A DNA stretch of 64,000 nucleotides. Source: Rhizophagus irregularis (lineage: Eukaryota; Glomeromycota; Glomeromycetes; Glomerales; Glomeraceae). Positions 36,635 to 49,069 of this stretch are shown in pieces. The stretch covers positions 1,302,001-1,366,000 of the forward strand of contig NC_089457.1 of the NCBI RefSeq assembly GCF_026210795.1, in the 5' to 3' direction. How positions within the stretch are numbered: the stretch's first letter is position 1; each line of letters begins with the position of its first letter. The position numbers and the translations under genes are program-made. The notes below the pieces were generated by a model. It was not told the origin of the DNA. It saw only the letters and a list, made by a program, of their open reading frames with translations, and made no database searches.

Positions 36635-37481
36635 ACTCTTTTTATTAAATATTAATTATATGGAATTGTATAACTTTTTTTAAAAAATAAATATAAATCT
36701 ATATTTTTTTTATAGAATTGTATTTATAGTTATATAATTTTTTTCATTATTTGTATCAGTCATAATTCTTTTTTACTTATATCATATATTTTTTTCTTAC
36801 ATGTTGATTTTATTAATTAAGATATTAAAAAAAATTATAAAAATTATAGTGAAAGTTTATATTTATATTTATATAATATATAATTAGTTTTAAAAAATCC
36901 AATTTGTGCAAAAATTTGTATATATTAAAACTATTTTATAATTCAACAAAATTTATGAATAATTTCTTTTTTAAGTTGGTATTAAAGTATATTAATAATA
37001 AATTTTATTTAATAAATATTAATATTAAAAATACCAGTTAATAATTAAAGATTAATTTTACTTTTTACAAATTAGGATTTAAGGTATTTATTCCATTTAC
37101 TAAAAAGTCTTTTATTTTTTCCACCTTTTATATATTTTGAAATATTTCTGTAAAAATATTATGCTTGAGAAAATCTTTACAAATACTGAATACTTGACAA
37201 AATACTATACTTATATACTACTACTTTCTGACAAAGTTGTTGAGATGCTAACTCCTGAAGTCTAACTAACTGATTTCCCATCATCTTTACATAAATGTTA
37301 GAACGAATTTTTCATTGTTTAATTTTTCTTCAAGCAAGATTTCTTCTACTTGTTCTTTTATTTCAACAAGAAGCAAGAATTTGGAGATTTATTTTTTGAT
37401 AATTAATATTTAAAATATTTAACTTATATTACGGACTTTAGTTAATTCGCGATTCCGCAGAAATGTGTGATTTATTTATGG
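36635..37481. other. AT-rich intergenic region
   Basis: No coding frame or clear repeat seen. Confidence 0.5.
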
Positions 37482-37633
37482 AAAGGGTCAGCGTGATGAG
37501 TAGAAGTGATAAATAACACGAAGGCCAAGCACGTAATTCAATGGGCCGAGATGCTTATTCATCACTTGAGTATACTTATGTTACAACACTGCTAAATATC
37601 ACCATACGCTACTCAACACGCTGACACCTTTTA
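37482..37633. repeat. ~150-bp inverted repeat with GTCAGCGTG arms
   Basis: Left arm GTCAGCGTGATGAGTAG (about 37,488) and right-arm complement GTCAGCGTGTTGAGTAG (about 37,611-37,627) match in 16 of 17 positions. The flanking AAAGG/CCTTT extends the match. The GC content is higher than the surroundings. Possible MITE; the target duplication is unclear (TATGG occurs on both sides). Confidence 0.6.
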
Positions 37634-39463
37634 TATGGACATGATCTGCACTATTTCACTAAATTACTTCATGTGATTTTTTCATGTTAGCAAGGACAAG
37701 AACGAAGCAACATAATACTACATAAGCTTTGTGCGAAAATCGTTGTTACCCGTTATAGAAGTTGGCTAGTTATCGACTTAGAGGCGTCTTGAAGATTTTA
37801 GACTTTTCAGCGGTACATCTATTGCAGATTGCAGTCATAAAAAGAGCCAATCATGTAAAGTCTTTAGTATTTTTTGTTTTAAAAAAAAAATTAATTAATT
37901 AATATTAGAATACGGATATCTCCAACATAAAACCCCTCGATTTTCCATTTAAAGAACATCTAGAGAAATAATAGTAATAATAACAAATGTGGATAAATCT
38001 GGACATTAAAAATGTGGCAAATTGATATTAAGATATTGTTCTTATTATGTTATTGTTAGAAAGTATAATCAACCGATCCTATCACAAATATAGAACCATA
38101 GTCGCACTTATAATTCAGAAAATATATAAGCTTGTGATTGAACCAGAGTGTGCATTTAGGGGTGCATTTAGAATCAAGTGTATTTTTTATATTATGCTCA
38201 GTAATATCCGAAATACATTATACACACTTTCTCTGTAGACTGGCGTAGTTAATCCTCTTGTCCAAAATTAATTTAATTCTTTATTTATTTGATATGCTTA
38301 TAATAAACATATCAACGGCTTATAAGTAAACATTACTGAATACGGTCGACTGAAGATACTCAGAAAGCACTTTAGTTAACCATTATTGATTATATTAAAA
38401 AGAAAAAAGGTTTAGCTACAACATATCATATACGTAAATAATTATGACTAATAAAGGTTTGAAACTTTAATAAATGCATTATCTCGTTATTCTAAAAATA
38501 ATATACCGGAAAAAACAAGATGGTTTCGTGCCAATTTGCCAAATAGTATCAGATGCATCATAACATATATTGTATTTTACATTTATGATAACATATTTGG
38601 AATGCAATTGGCTTTGGCGTTTACGTGAGAGTAAAGTTTAATTTCACTCGTTAATTTATATTATAATACTGCGGTAATCAGCAGCCTATGTATTATAATT
38701 TGATCTGCATGTTTCGTATTTTTATATTTGAATAATTCATTGTATCCTAAAACAGTAAAGAATGTATGCATGTGTGCTTTATATATATTGTATGTATAAA
38801 GCTCCCTTGATAATAATAATAATATTTATAGGGGGGAGAGAAAAACAACGAAAGTATAGAATGAACAATAATAAATATAGTGATACAAGTTTTAAAAGTT
38901 ACGTTTCATTTTTATTTTTAAACTCCTTGATGAAAACTTGGATACTATCATGCTGGTACGACATTTCCTTTTTTAATTAGGTATGACCGAAAATTTCCGA
39001 ATTTATTGAATAAATGCTAATCGTCCAACTTCGTTAACAAGTTTTAAACAAAGAAAAAAAATTTTCTAGGGTTTTCCTGAAAGTGTGTCAAAAAAAATTT
39101 TTTGGGGTATACCTTTTTTTAAAAAAATTTTTGTTTTGACCTTTTATTTATTTTTTTTATGTAATTAATGTTACATATTATATTAATTCCTTTGTTAAAT
39201 ATTATTCGTCTGTATTATTATGGTAGGGATGGATGAAATATAAATATAGGTCAATTTTTGTGAGGTTTTTTTTTTAAAAAAAATTATTTTATAGAAAAAA
39301 CCTGCACCTTGAAAAAAACAAAAATAAATTTTGATAATTTATAATCAAACGAAAAAAAAAAGGTTTATAAATTTTGATAATTTATAACCAAACAAAAAAA
39401 AAATTAAAAAGAATAAAATAAGATTTTGATAATTTATTATTTCTAAAAAAAAAATAAAATAAA
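37634..39463. other. Intergenic region upstream of the pseudokinase gene
   Basis: About 1.8 kb of mixed composition with no convincing coding frame. The last 400 bp contain three related copies of TTTTGATAATTTAT separated by A-rich runs (39,330-39,440), just before the start codon. Confidence 0.5.
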
Positions 39464-41873
39464 ATGGTGAATGTACACGATACTTTATCTGCAACTCCCG
39501 AAATATTAAATGGGACGATTGAAGTAACAAAATCTGTGGTTGAATTAGGAAGTAAATTGGACATAGCAAAGGGTGCAATACAAGTAGTTGGCAATGCAGC
39601 TGATTCAATCACACCTTTTATTCCTTTGATAGGTTTGGCGACAACAATTATTAATGAAGTTATATCTATCTATCAACAAGCTGAATATAATAAAAAGATA
39701 ATTAGTGCTTTATACGATAGAACAAAATTAGCAGAATATGCCGTTGATACTTTGCAACGACGCAAAAAATTTTATGAAAGTAATTTTAAACGTCAAGATT
39801 GGTACGACGCATTTAATCGTTTCGTGGACGTTTTAAAGGATATTAGAAACTTTGCCAAAGAAATATCTACAATTCGTGGGTATCAAAAGTATCTTAAAAG
39901 TTATTCTATTAAAGATAAATTCGAAGAACTTTCGGTAAAATATGACACTGTTATGAAAGATTTGAATTTTACTTTGGCTGTCTCAAACGAAGAACAGAGA
40001 CGATATGATAATGAATGTTTAATGGATGATGTTGCTGAAATGAAAGAAGTAAGTTTTTTAAAATATTTATATTGTCTTGTTTAAAAATTTGCTAAGTTCG
40101 AATATTTTTTTTTTATATTTCGCAGTTTCTTCAAAACATTGATGGTGGTGTCATAAATACCAATCAAATGATGAACACTGTTATTGAAGAATTAAGACTT
40201 ATGAGAATAAGCTTAGAAAGTGGAAAGGGACCAGTGACAAAGCCTAAACAGATAGCTCAAAGCGATTTAACGGACCCTTTGATTGCAGATGATTCCGATT
40301 TTCGTGGTTCTAATAAAAAAATTGTAAGAAAAAGTTATAAAACTACTATAAATGTTGCCTGTATACCTTTTGTATTAAATGAAATGGATCAAGAAGGATA
40401 CGACCGAAAGGACAAACAGCTTGTCATTTTATCTAAATTGTCTGAATGTACGAATATACTTAAATTTTATGGATTGGCGAATTTAGATGGTTTAAATCAT
40501 TTAGTAGTGGAATGGGCACAATATGGGACTTTGAGAGAGACTTACGAAGCGTATGATATTCCTTGGACTAGAAAATTACATATTGCAACTGATATATGTC
40601 GGGCAATCACTTTCTTACACTCTGCAGAAATTTATCATCATGATTTACGATGCGAGAATGTTATGTTGACGGATCATTTAGAACCGAAACTTGCAAACTT
40701 TGAATATGCACGCGGAGCATCTGGCACAACTTCTTCAATTGGTGACTTAATGAGAATAGTTCATTGGTTAGCTCCTGAAAAAATGATCGATAAAAACACT
40801 CGATATACTGCTAAATGTGAAATTTTCAGGTAATTTATTTGCATTAATAAATAATTATTTTAAACTATTTAATTAATTTATTAATCCTATTACAGCTTTG
40901 GAATGCTACTTTGGGAGTTAACGTTTGAAGTAAGTCCATATCAAGGATGGGACATGGATAAAGTACAAGCACATGTCCTTCAAGGCAAGAGAGAAAAAAT
41001 TACATTTGGACCCGCCGCTAATGAACGAGAATCAGATATTCAAAAGTGTTTAGAATATGTTATAAGAGAAGGTATGTATAAAATTGATACGTTTTTCTGG
41101 ATTAATTCAGGTTTATGTAATAATTTTCGTTTTATTTTCTTTTTTTAATTATAAAAGCGTGGAAACAAAAGCCTCAATGTAGAATTTCGCTTCTAAACCT
41201 GTTTAACACACTTGAACGATTACAAACCAAATATAAAAATGTGGTGGAACAAGAGTTAGGTTTACTTCCACAAAAGACTTTGGACTTAGATGGTACAGGT
41301 ACTCCTATATTTAGCGATGCAGATGCTGAAGGGGAAGGAATGGAACTACCTGAATGCGAAAATTTCACGCTTGATTTTGAAATAGATACAATGATAACAC
41401 TTGAAGAAGGTATAAAGGCGCATAAAAACCGTGATTATGACAAAGCTTGGAAATGCTTTGAATATCATGCATTAAATGGAAGCGCATACGCGAAACATTG
41501 GATGGGTTATTATTTATGGGAAGGGAGATCTGTTGAAAAAAATCAGGAAGAGGCTGCTAGATTATTTAAAGAAGCAGCTGATAAAGGTATTCATGACGCA
41601 CAACTTCGTTATGCATTCACACTTCAAAAGAGCTTAGGTAAGAAAAAGGAACGTGATGAATTTATTAAATATTTAACGTTGGCAGCTGACGGTGGAAATA
41701 GTACCGCTCAATTTAATTTGGGGGACGCTTATACAAACGGAAAATTAAACATACCAAAAGATGAGAAAAAGGGACTTCACTATTTGAAATTATCCGCTTT
41801 GCAAAGTCATCCAAATGCGGTTAAATTGTTAGGAAAAATGAAAGTAGATTTTAATAATGAAGAATCAACCTAA
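39464..41873 (+). CDS. Helical-bundle/pseudokinase/Sel1-repeat protein A (MLKL-like layout), 726 residues
   Basis: Four exons (39464-40048, 40126-40829, 40896-41071, 41158-41873) join in phase. Residues 1-195 are an alpha-helical region with a hydrophobic core (ITPFIPLIGLATTIINEVISIYQQAEYNKK), like the MLKL/HeLo-type four-helix bundle. Residues about 196-235 are brace-like helices. Residues about 245-510 form a TKL-type kinase fold: VVEWAQYGTL (hinge), HHDLRCENVML (catalytic Asp and Asn kept), WLAPEK (APE) and FSFGMLLWEL. The beta-3 Lys is lost (VACIPF, residue ~272), and DFG is NFE (residue ~386), so catalysis is unlikely. Residues about 572-715 hold three to four Sel1 repeats (AKHWMGYYLWEG, DAQLRYAF, AQFNLGDAYTNG). 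Inferred role: signalling adaptor or membrane-acting cell-death-type effector; not proven. Confidence 0.88.
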
Positions 41874-44482
41874 AAACATTGATTAGTAAATTATATATAT
41901 TAATTGTACCCATTTTTATTTATTTGTAAATTGAAATAAAATATATAAAAAATTTTCTTGAATTAACCGTATTTGATATATGTTGGATACACTTAATAGA
42001 TCCAATACTATTGTAAAATAAACAGCTGAATCAAAAAAACGAACCTACCCAATCACCACAAACTAAAAATTATTTAGCTAAAAAGAGTGGTGCTGTGGTG
42101 GTATACAAATAACTATTATAAATTTTATCTATTACAATAAATTGAAAAGTGAAGTAACTATATTAATTAACAAAACTTGGTTTTTTTATTATGCATTCGG
42201 AATCATTAGTAAAAAGAGAGGTATTAAATACTATTAGTAAAAAATGGCTGGTTGGTAGAAAAATATCAGATATCTAATATATCAAAATTTTTAGTGAATT
42301 TACATAAAGTTATATTAAAAACAGGTCAAAATTAAATTTTTCAATTGATATACTTTTAATAAGATTAAAAGATAATCACAAGTACTTCTTTAAAAGTATT
42401 ATTATATTTTCAAAAAATTAAAGTATAATAATACAGTCAGACTTGTTTACAATCACTCCATATATAATTACATTCTATTATTACAATATTCCAATATTAT
42501 AAAGCTAAAAATACATTTTTTATATTTACTATCAAACCTTTCAAAATCCTTTAATAATGATTTTTCACCATATTTTCTGATCACATTTTACTGGACTTAA
42601 TTTTCAAATCTAATTGTTTCCAGTTACTGAATCAGAATTATTAAAAAAATCTAATAAATAGGTTATAAAATACTTTTAGTTAAAATCACTTTTTTTTTGC
42701 TAAATTTAAAAAATTATTTTTATAATATTTTTTTATAGAAATTTGTATTCTACATATCATGTATGCTATGTGTACATTTTGTATATACTAAAATTGATAT
42801 GTAGGAATAATATACTTTTTTTATTTTCAAACATGATATTTAATTTATTAAACTTTTAGTGACTTTTACTTATTATTTTTCTTAACTTCCTACTTCTTTT
42901 ATAATAAACTTTTTATACTATATATTTCTTTTATTATACCAACATAAATAATACAAATTCTATGACCAGTAGTGACTTTGAAACTAAATATTTTTCTGAA
43001 AATTTTCTTAAAAATATTTTAAAAGATAGTGACAATAATAAAAAAAATTAGTTTAAAAGCCTTAAAAAATAATACTGATTTAAGTTTTTTAACTTTAATC
43101 TTAGAAGTTAGCTTAAAATTTTCTATCTAAAAGTCTGCATATAATCATATTAAAAAATGGTTATTTTAGTAAAGGTTTTCTATTTGAAAAGAAAAAATAA
43201 AGAAATTGCAAAAAAAATGTAGAAATAAACATTATTATATTATTGTCAAGAAATATATATTATTAATAAAAAAAGAAAAATCAATTTAAACCTTTAAAAT
43301 CCCAATAAACTAATTATAACTGATATGTTGATCTTTTAAAAACAATTCAATTAAAATGATTATTATCAATATATTGTTTAAAGGCAAATAAAACTTTTAC
43401 TAATAATTTATGATAAATGATATATGTATATAGTTGTTTAAAGCTATTATCTATTAAATAAATATTAAAATTCAAATATAACAGGAAAATTTACAATCAA
43501 AATCTTTATAAAGTTATTTATAAGTATCATCAAATTAGTTCTTATTAACTAGATATAATACATCACAATTATTTAAATATTTTGAAAAATTTAAAGAAAT
43601 AAATGCTTATTAGATAATTTATAAAAATTGGAATTATAAAACCAATACATTAATAAGAATCTTTTGGATTAATTGAAAATTTGATATAATATAGTGATGT
43701 AATTCTTAATGATAATACTCACTACTAATGCAAAATAAACTGATATAAAATAGTTCTTTTTTTTTATTATAATACTAGATAATAATACTATAAAATCTCA
43801 AATTATAGTATAAGTATTAATAGATAAAAAACAAAAAATACATATATTTAATTGGTTATTTCAATATATACATTAAATACTACTAGAATTATTCTAAAAG
43901 TTTTTTGGTAGATCATAAGATATTTGTAAAAAATGGAATTTTTAAGTTTTATTTGATACCTGAAGGTACAGGATCAAACTCCTGATTTTTGCAAGATATC
44001 TGAAATACTATGGTTTATAATATACAGTAATTGGCAGAATATTTTTCTATATATTTAATCTGAAACTTTTATTTTAAATTACTTTAGAACTTAAAAAATT
44101 TACAATTTTAAAAATTCATAAAATACATTATAATAAAATGAAGATATTTTTTATATTAGATTAATCTTATATTAATAATAAAGAATTTTAAATTAATATT
44201 TTATTATTTTTTTAAAAGTATTATTTTATTATATTTAATTTAATATATATTTCTATTTAATTAATTGTCTTTTGGAATTAATTATTCACTTGATGATTTT
44301 ATTGAAAAACAAAAAATTTAGTAAATTACATTTTAGCATTTTTTAATGTCATATAATCAATTATTGATAAAAAGTCTTTGGGATGTTAATTACATAATAT
44401 CTTTTAAAATACATCATCTTATTATTTTATTAAATAATAGCATTTATAAAGAATTCTGCTTATTACTAAGTTATGTTATTAG
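41874..44482. other. AT-rich intergenic desert
   Basis: About 2.6 kb with no coding-like frame. A lone sequence starting CAGTCAGACTTGTTTAC at 42,434, preceded by TA, looks like one end of a CAGTC-type MITE without a partner. A short palindromic word near 43,965 (AGGATCAAACTCCT) was also seen. Confidence 0.5.
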
Positions 44483-44739
44483 TAGTGTTTTGCACAAATC
44501 GATTTGTAATACAAATTGCTTCTAAAGGATAAAAATATATTTTACGAATAACTTTTAATCTAGCAGTTCAATTTCAATGATCATTTTTTTACTTTGATCA
44601 GGGTAATAAGAGCTATTAATTAAAAAAAAAAATTATCAAATTGGATTATTAAATCCCAAAATAAGGTTAAATTTTGAATCTGAATCAAATCTGAATTGAA
44701 TTAAATTCAAAGGAAAAATTTGATTTATGCAAAACACTA
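44483..44739. mobile_element. 257-bp hAT-type MITE, TAGTG ends
   Basis: Terminal inverted repeats of about 18 bp: left TAGTGTTTTGCACAAATC, right complement TAGTGTTTTGCATAAATC (one mismatch). The first five bases fit the YARNG end of hAT elements. The 8 bp outside are GTTATTAG (44475-44482) and ATCATTAG (44740-44747), six of eight identical, as in an aged 8-bp duplication. No coding frame. Confidence 0.75.
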
Positions 44740-44747
44740 ATCATTAG

Positions 44748-45384
44748 TGATCAGTAGAAATTTTACTTTTATATAAAACCTTATCTTAGGATTTTCTTAA
44801 ATTCTATTGGTTAATTAACTAAAAAGAAAAAAAATTATAACAATATAATATAAAATTTCCTCTTATAGAGAACGTCTAAAGCAGTGACAAATCATGTGAC
44901 TTTGAAAAAAATTGTTTTTTCATAAATAAATTTTTGATTATTTCTTAATATATACTAGTATATGAAACATGCATCATATAAATTGACTATGAATAAAATT
45001 TTATTAATATATGTAGTATGACTATGAATAAATTTTTTATATAACTTTTTAAAATAAAGCCTTTGGCTATGCAAAAAACATTAATTCAACCTGATATAGT
45101 TTTTCTTTTAATTTTATTAATTTTCATTTTTCTTTTAATATAGATATCACTTCCCTAGTATAGTTTCTACCTCTTACTATGTTATGGACTAACAGGCCAA
45201 TGAGACTATGCTTGGAAATAACTGAAAAGGTGGGCGGCTTCTCAAGTGGGAGTTTCACATAAAAATAAAAAATAAAAATAAAAATGTTTGGTAATTGAGT
45301 AGTCTTTTTTAATAAAATGTCAGATAGTAATTCAATATTGTTATAATTTTAGTTATTTTAATAAAATTAATTAAGTAAATTAAT
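44748..45384. other. AT-rich intergenic region
   Basis: No coding-like frame. A short less A/T-rich patch near 45,185-45,245 (GGTGGGCGGCTTCTC) has no recognised identity. Confidence 0.5.
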
Positions 45385-45535
45385 AGGTTTTGGTTATATT
45401 TCGATATATAAAAGTTTCGGAAATTTTGGATCAGTTTTGAGTTTCGAGTTTTGGGAAAAAACACCCATCCCGAAACTAAGTTTCGGTATATACCAAAACC
45501 TAAAGGGTTTTGAAAAGTTTCAGTTTGGGCCCCAC
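45385..45535. repeat. Inverted repeat with clustered GTTTCGG words
   Basis: AGGTTTTGG at 45385-45393 is repeated inverted at 45493-45501. Between them GTTTCGG or its complement occurs at least four times. A CAGTGGGGCC-like end on the complement near 45,535 is suggestive of an eroded hAT element with subterminal repeats, but the opposite end was not found. Confidence 0.45.
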
Positions 45536-45588
45536 TGGCATGTTTAGATTATTGGCCATTGGGATTGTATTATTAGGAATACTGAATA

Positions 45589-45757
45589 CAGTTAAACTTT
45601 TATATAATGATATGTCAAGACATATATGAAATTTTTAGAAAATATCGTTATATCAAAGTTATACTGATATTTATATGTCCTCACATATAGTGGAAAAATA
45701 AAATTTTATCAGTATAACAAGTTTTTAATAGTATATTGATATATCAAAGTTAGACTG
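45589..45757. mobile_element. 169-bp MITE, CAGT ends, TA target site
   Basis: Left end CAGTTAAACTTTTATATA, right complement CAGTCTAACTTTGATATA (three mismatches). TA flanks both sides (45587-45588, 45758-45759). Same type as the elements at 29,079 and 50,364 but with its own interior. No coding frame. Confidence 0.75.
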
Positions 45758-45759
45758 TA

Positions 45760-46495
45760 TTCGTTTATAGAATCATTAATTGTCAAATTATTAGGTTATT
45801 TGAATTATCATATTGTTAGGATCAAGTGGTCATTAGGCTTGAAATCATTGGGTCATTAGAAGCATTAGATTTGTTAGTTATAAAAAAAACCAAATTAACT
45901 GCAATAAATATTGAAGTTATAAATGATAAAGAATATTGTATGCTATGTATTGAGCACAACTGCTTAAGCTAAATAAATTCAACTACAAGAATGTTTGTTA
46001 GTTTTATTTGGTTATTTCATTAAAATTTGATGGAGTTCATAATTCATTAAAAAATAATGTAAGAAATTCATTGGTTTAAATCAAAACTTTTATTTTTATT
46101 ATAATCACATGACCTGTGTTTACACATGTAATATATAAATAGAAATCATCTAACTCTTTTTACCATATTAGTCACTGGACATTTCTGGCAACAGGGATGT
46201 CAAATGGATTTACTAATTAAATATGCAGATTGTTGATCACTTTTTTTACTATGATTTATTAGTGTGAACTTTAATTTTTATCCAATAAATATGCGTAAAA
46301 AATTTTTTTTTCTTACTCTCTAAGTTCTAACTGACACGTCGATATAATTTTCCAAGGGTTGTTTATTAATAACAAGTTAGAAGAATCTCTACTTGAAGTT
46401 GGCTATTTTTTCGTTAAAATACTATAAAGTTACAAACATATAGAATATTTTTCAAACTATAAAAGCCAATTTAACCTTCAAAATTATACTACTTC
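45760..46495. other. Intergenic region
   Basis: No coding frame. Contains repeated short words around TCATTAGG and TTATTAGG (45,770-45,870). Ends in the left copy of the hAT target duplication. Confidence 0.5.
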
Positions 46496-48341
46496 TAGTG
46501 CTCCTAACAGATCGGTTCAGACCGGATTCAGCTTAAATCTGATCCGATCTGATTTTTATTTTAATAGATCTGATCTGATCCAAATCCGATCAGATCTGGT
46601 TCAATTTGATCTGAATCTGGTTCAGATCCATTTGAATCCGATTTGAATCTGATCCGAATCTGGTTTGGATCTGGTCCTTGTCCTAAAAAAGGAAGGGAAC
46701 GTTAATTACGTTCCTCAAGTAAAAGAAAAAAACAAAAAAAAGAAACGAACTTACCATAGTTCGTTCTTTTTTTTGAATCCTGGTCGTTCAGCTTCGTCTC
46801 ACGTCCAGGTTTCCTAAAAAAAAAAGAAAGGGAACGTTAATTACGTTCCCTTAAATAAAAATAAAAAAAACAAAAAAAAGAAACGAACTTACCATAGTTC
46901 GTTCTTTTTTTTGAATCCTGGTCGTTCAGCTTCGTCTCACGTCCAGGTTTCTAAAAAAAAAGAAAGGAACGTTAATTACGCTCCCTAAGTAAAAATAAAA
47001 CAAAAAACAAAAAAAAGAAATGAACTTACCATAGTTCGTTCTTTTTTTTGAATCCTGGTCATTCAGCTTCGTCTCACGTCCAGGTTTCCTAAAAAAAGAA
47101 AGGGAACGTTAATTAGTACGTTCCCTTAAGTAAAAATAAAAAAAAAAACAAAAAAAAGAAATGAATTTACCATAGTTCGTTCTTTTTTTTTGAATCCTGG
47201 TCGTTCAGCTTCGTCTCACGTCCAGGTTTCCTAAAAAAAGAAAGGGAACGTTAATTACGTTCCCTTAAGTAAAAACAAAAAAAAAACAAAAAAAAGAAAC
47301 GAACTTACCATAGTTCATTCTTTTTTTTGAATCCTGGTCGTTCAGCTTCGTCTCACGTCCAGGTTTCCTAAAAAAAGAAAGGAAACGTTAATTAGTACGT
47401 TCCCTTAAGTAAAAATAAAAAAAAACAAAAAAAAGAAACGAACTTACCATAATTGTTCTTTTTTTGAATCCTGGTCATTCAGCTTCGTCTCACGTCCAGG
47501 TTTCCTAAAAAAAGAAAGGAACGTTAATTAGTACGTTCCCTTAAGTAAAAATAAAAAAAAACAAAAAAGAAACGAACTTACCATAGTTCGTTCTTTTTTA
47601 GATCCTGGTCGTTCAGCTTTGTCTCACGTCCAGGTTTATCTAAAAAAGAAAGGGAACGTTAATTACGTTCCCTTAAGTAAAAAAAAAATAAAATAAAATA
47701 AAAGAAACGAACTTATCATAGTTCATTTCTTAAATCCTGGTCGTTCCTTCGTCTCACGTCCAGGTTTCCTAAAAAAAAAGAAAGGGAACGTTAATTACGT
47801 TCCCTTAAGTAAAAAAAAATAAAATAAAATAAAAGAAACGAACTTACCATAGTTCGTTCTCTTAAATCCTGGTCATTCCTTCGTCTCACGTCCAGGTTTT
47901 CTAAAAAAAAGAAAGGGAATGTTAATTACGTTCCCTTAAATAAAAAATAAAAAATAAAAAAAGGAACGAACTTAAATCCTGGTCGTGTCGTTAGGCTTCG
48001 TTCATCCAGGCTTTCTACTAAAAAAGAAGGGAACCGTTAATTACGTTCCCTCAAGTAAAAAAACAAAAAAAAAGAAACGAACTTACCTAGTTCATTCTTT
48101 TAAATCTTGGTCGTCCGGCTTCGTCTATTCGTCCAGGAAAAGTTTTTTAAAAAAAAAAAAAATTTTTTTTTTTTTATTTAAAAAAATCTGATCCGAATCT
48201 GTTCAGATCAGATCAGATTTTCTTGTGTTATGATTTGATCTGATCCGAAATTGATCAGATCAGAATTTTGAAAACCGAACTGGATCTGACTCGGATCAAA
48301 TCTGCGGATTCAGATCAGATCAGATTTATTTCGGAGCACTA
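46496..48341. mobile_element. 1,846-bp non-autonomous hAT-type element carrying a minisatellite
   Basis: Perfect 8-bp duplication ACTACTTC at 46488-46495 and 48342-48349. Terminal inverted repeat TAGTGCTCC (9 bp perfect), which fits the YARNG rule of hAT ends. Inside each end is a block of 150-170 bp packed with GATCTGATC / GATCAGATC-type words (46,507-46,680 and 48,185-48,330), a subterminal motif array like those bound by hAT transposases. The centre is an 11-copy tandem repeat. There is no transposase frame. Confidence 0.92.
46682..48150. repeat. Hairpin-rich minisatellite, ~11 copies of 115-140 bp
   Basis: Each unit has three potential stem-loops: GGGAACGTTAATTACGTTCCC, GAACGAACTTACCATAGTTCGTTC in two arms, and CCTGG...CCAGG around TCGTTCAGCTTCGTCTCACG. 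The stems are separated by poly(A) and poly(T) runs. The GTTAATTA core recurs about 11 times at 115-140 bp spacing. Compensating changes appear in some copies (for example GGAACGTTAATTAGTACGTTCC). Fully internal to the hAT-type element. Confidence 0.88.
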
Positions 48342-48349
48342 ACTACTTC

Positions 48350-49069
48350 TATTTAAGATCTCATTTTTGAACAAAACTAATATTATTTTAATTAATGGCC
48401 ATCATATACTGTAGTTCACCCTCTCCATAGTGAATTTTTATATAGTGAATAACGCTATAATAAAGAAAAGTTCAGGTACAGATTTTTTTTATATATAATA
48501 AATTGACCCTCAGTATAGTGAATTTCTCACTATAATGAATTTTAATCTCCAGCCCATATCTGATGTGGAAAATGGATAATAGAAAAAAGTTGTTGATTAG
48601 TATAGGTAAAATGCTGATCAATTGGATACCTACCCGATTGGTAACTTTTTTTTTGATCGGTTACCTGATTTATTCAATAGTTAGAAATTGGTGTACACTT
48701 CAATCAGGTATCAATCAGGTTAATACCCGATTAATAACTATCATTCAGTTTAAATTTACCGATTGATTTCTATTGTTTCAATTAGACTATTGATAAACTA
48801 TTTTTCTTTAACTAAAATTAAACTATTTTATACTATTGAAATTTACACTAACATTTTTTTCAAACATTTACTTTTGAAACTTAAAAAAAGTTTAAACTAT
48901 TTCATACTATCTTTAACATTTTTTTTCAAACATTTACTTTTAAAACTTTTAAAAAAATTTTTTTTTTTAGGAAATTAGTTCTGTTTTGGATACTAGAATC
49001 CCACAAAAGTTTCAAACATTTTACTTTCAAAACTTTATTAAACTGAAAAAACCATTTATTTGAAAATAT
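48350..49069. other. Intergenic region with decayed repeats
   Basis: 48,410-48,550 contains several ATAGTGAATT words and CACTATAATGAA, probably a decayed Tc1/mariner-like MITE. 48,600-48,760 contains ACCTGATT/ACCCGATT words that recur near 51,900-52,100 on the far side of the tandem array. No gene. Confidence 0.4.

Noticed and set aside
38047-38238. 63-codon open frame in the intergenic region
   Set aside because: No splice-consistent extension, no motif, and surrounded by eroded repeat-like sequence.
46682-48150. CRISPR-like array of regularly spaced repeats
   Set aside because: The whole ~130-bp unit is repeated and there are no unique spacers; eukaryotic minisatellite inside a transposon.
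48563-48978. Two adjacent short open frames on the plus strand
   Set aside because: They lie over repeat words that recur at 51,880-52,100 and over poly(T) runs; no protein-like signature.
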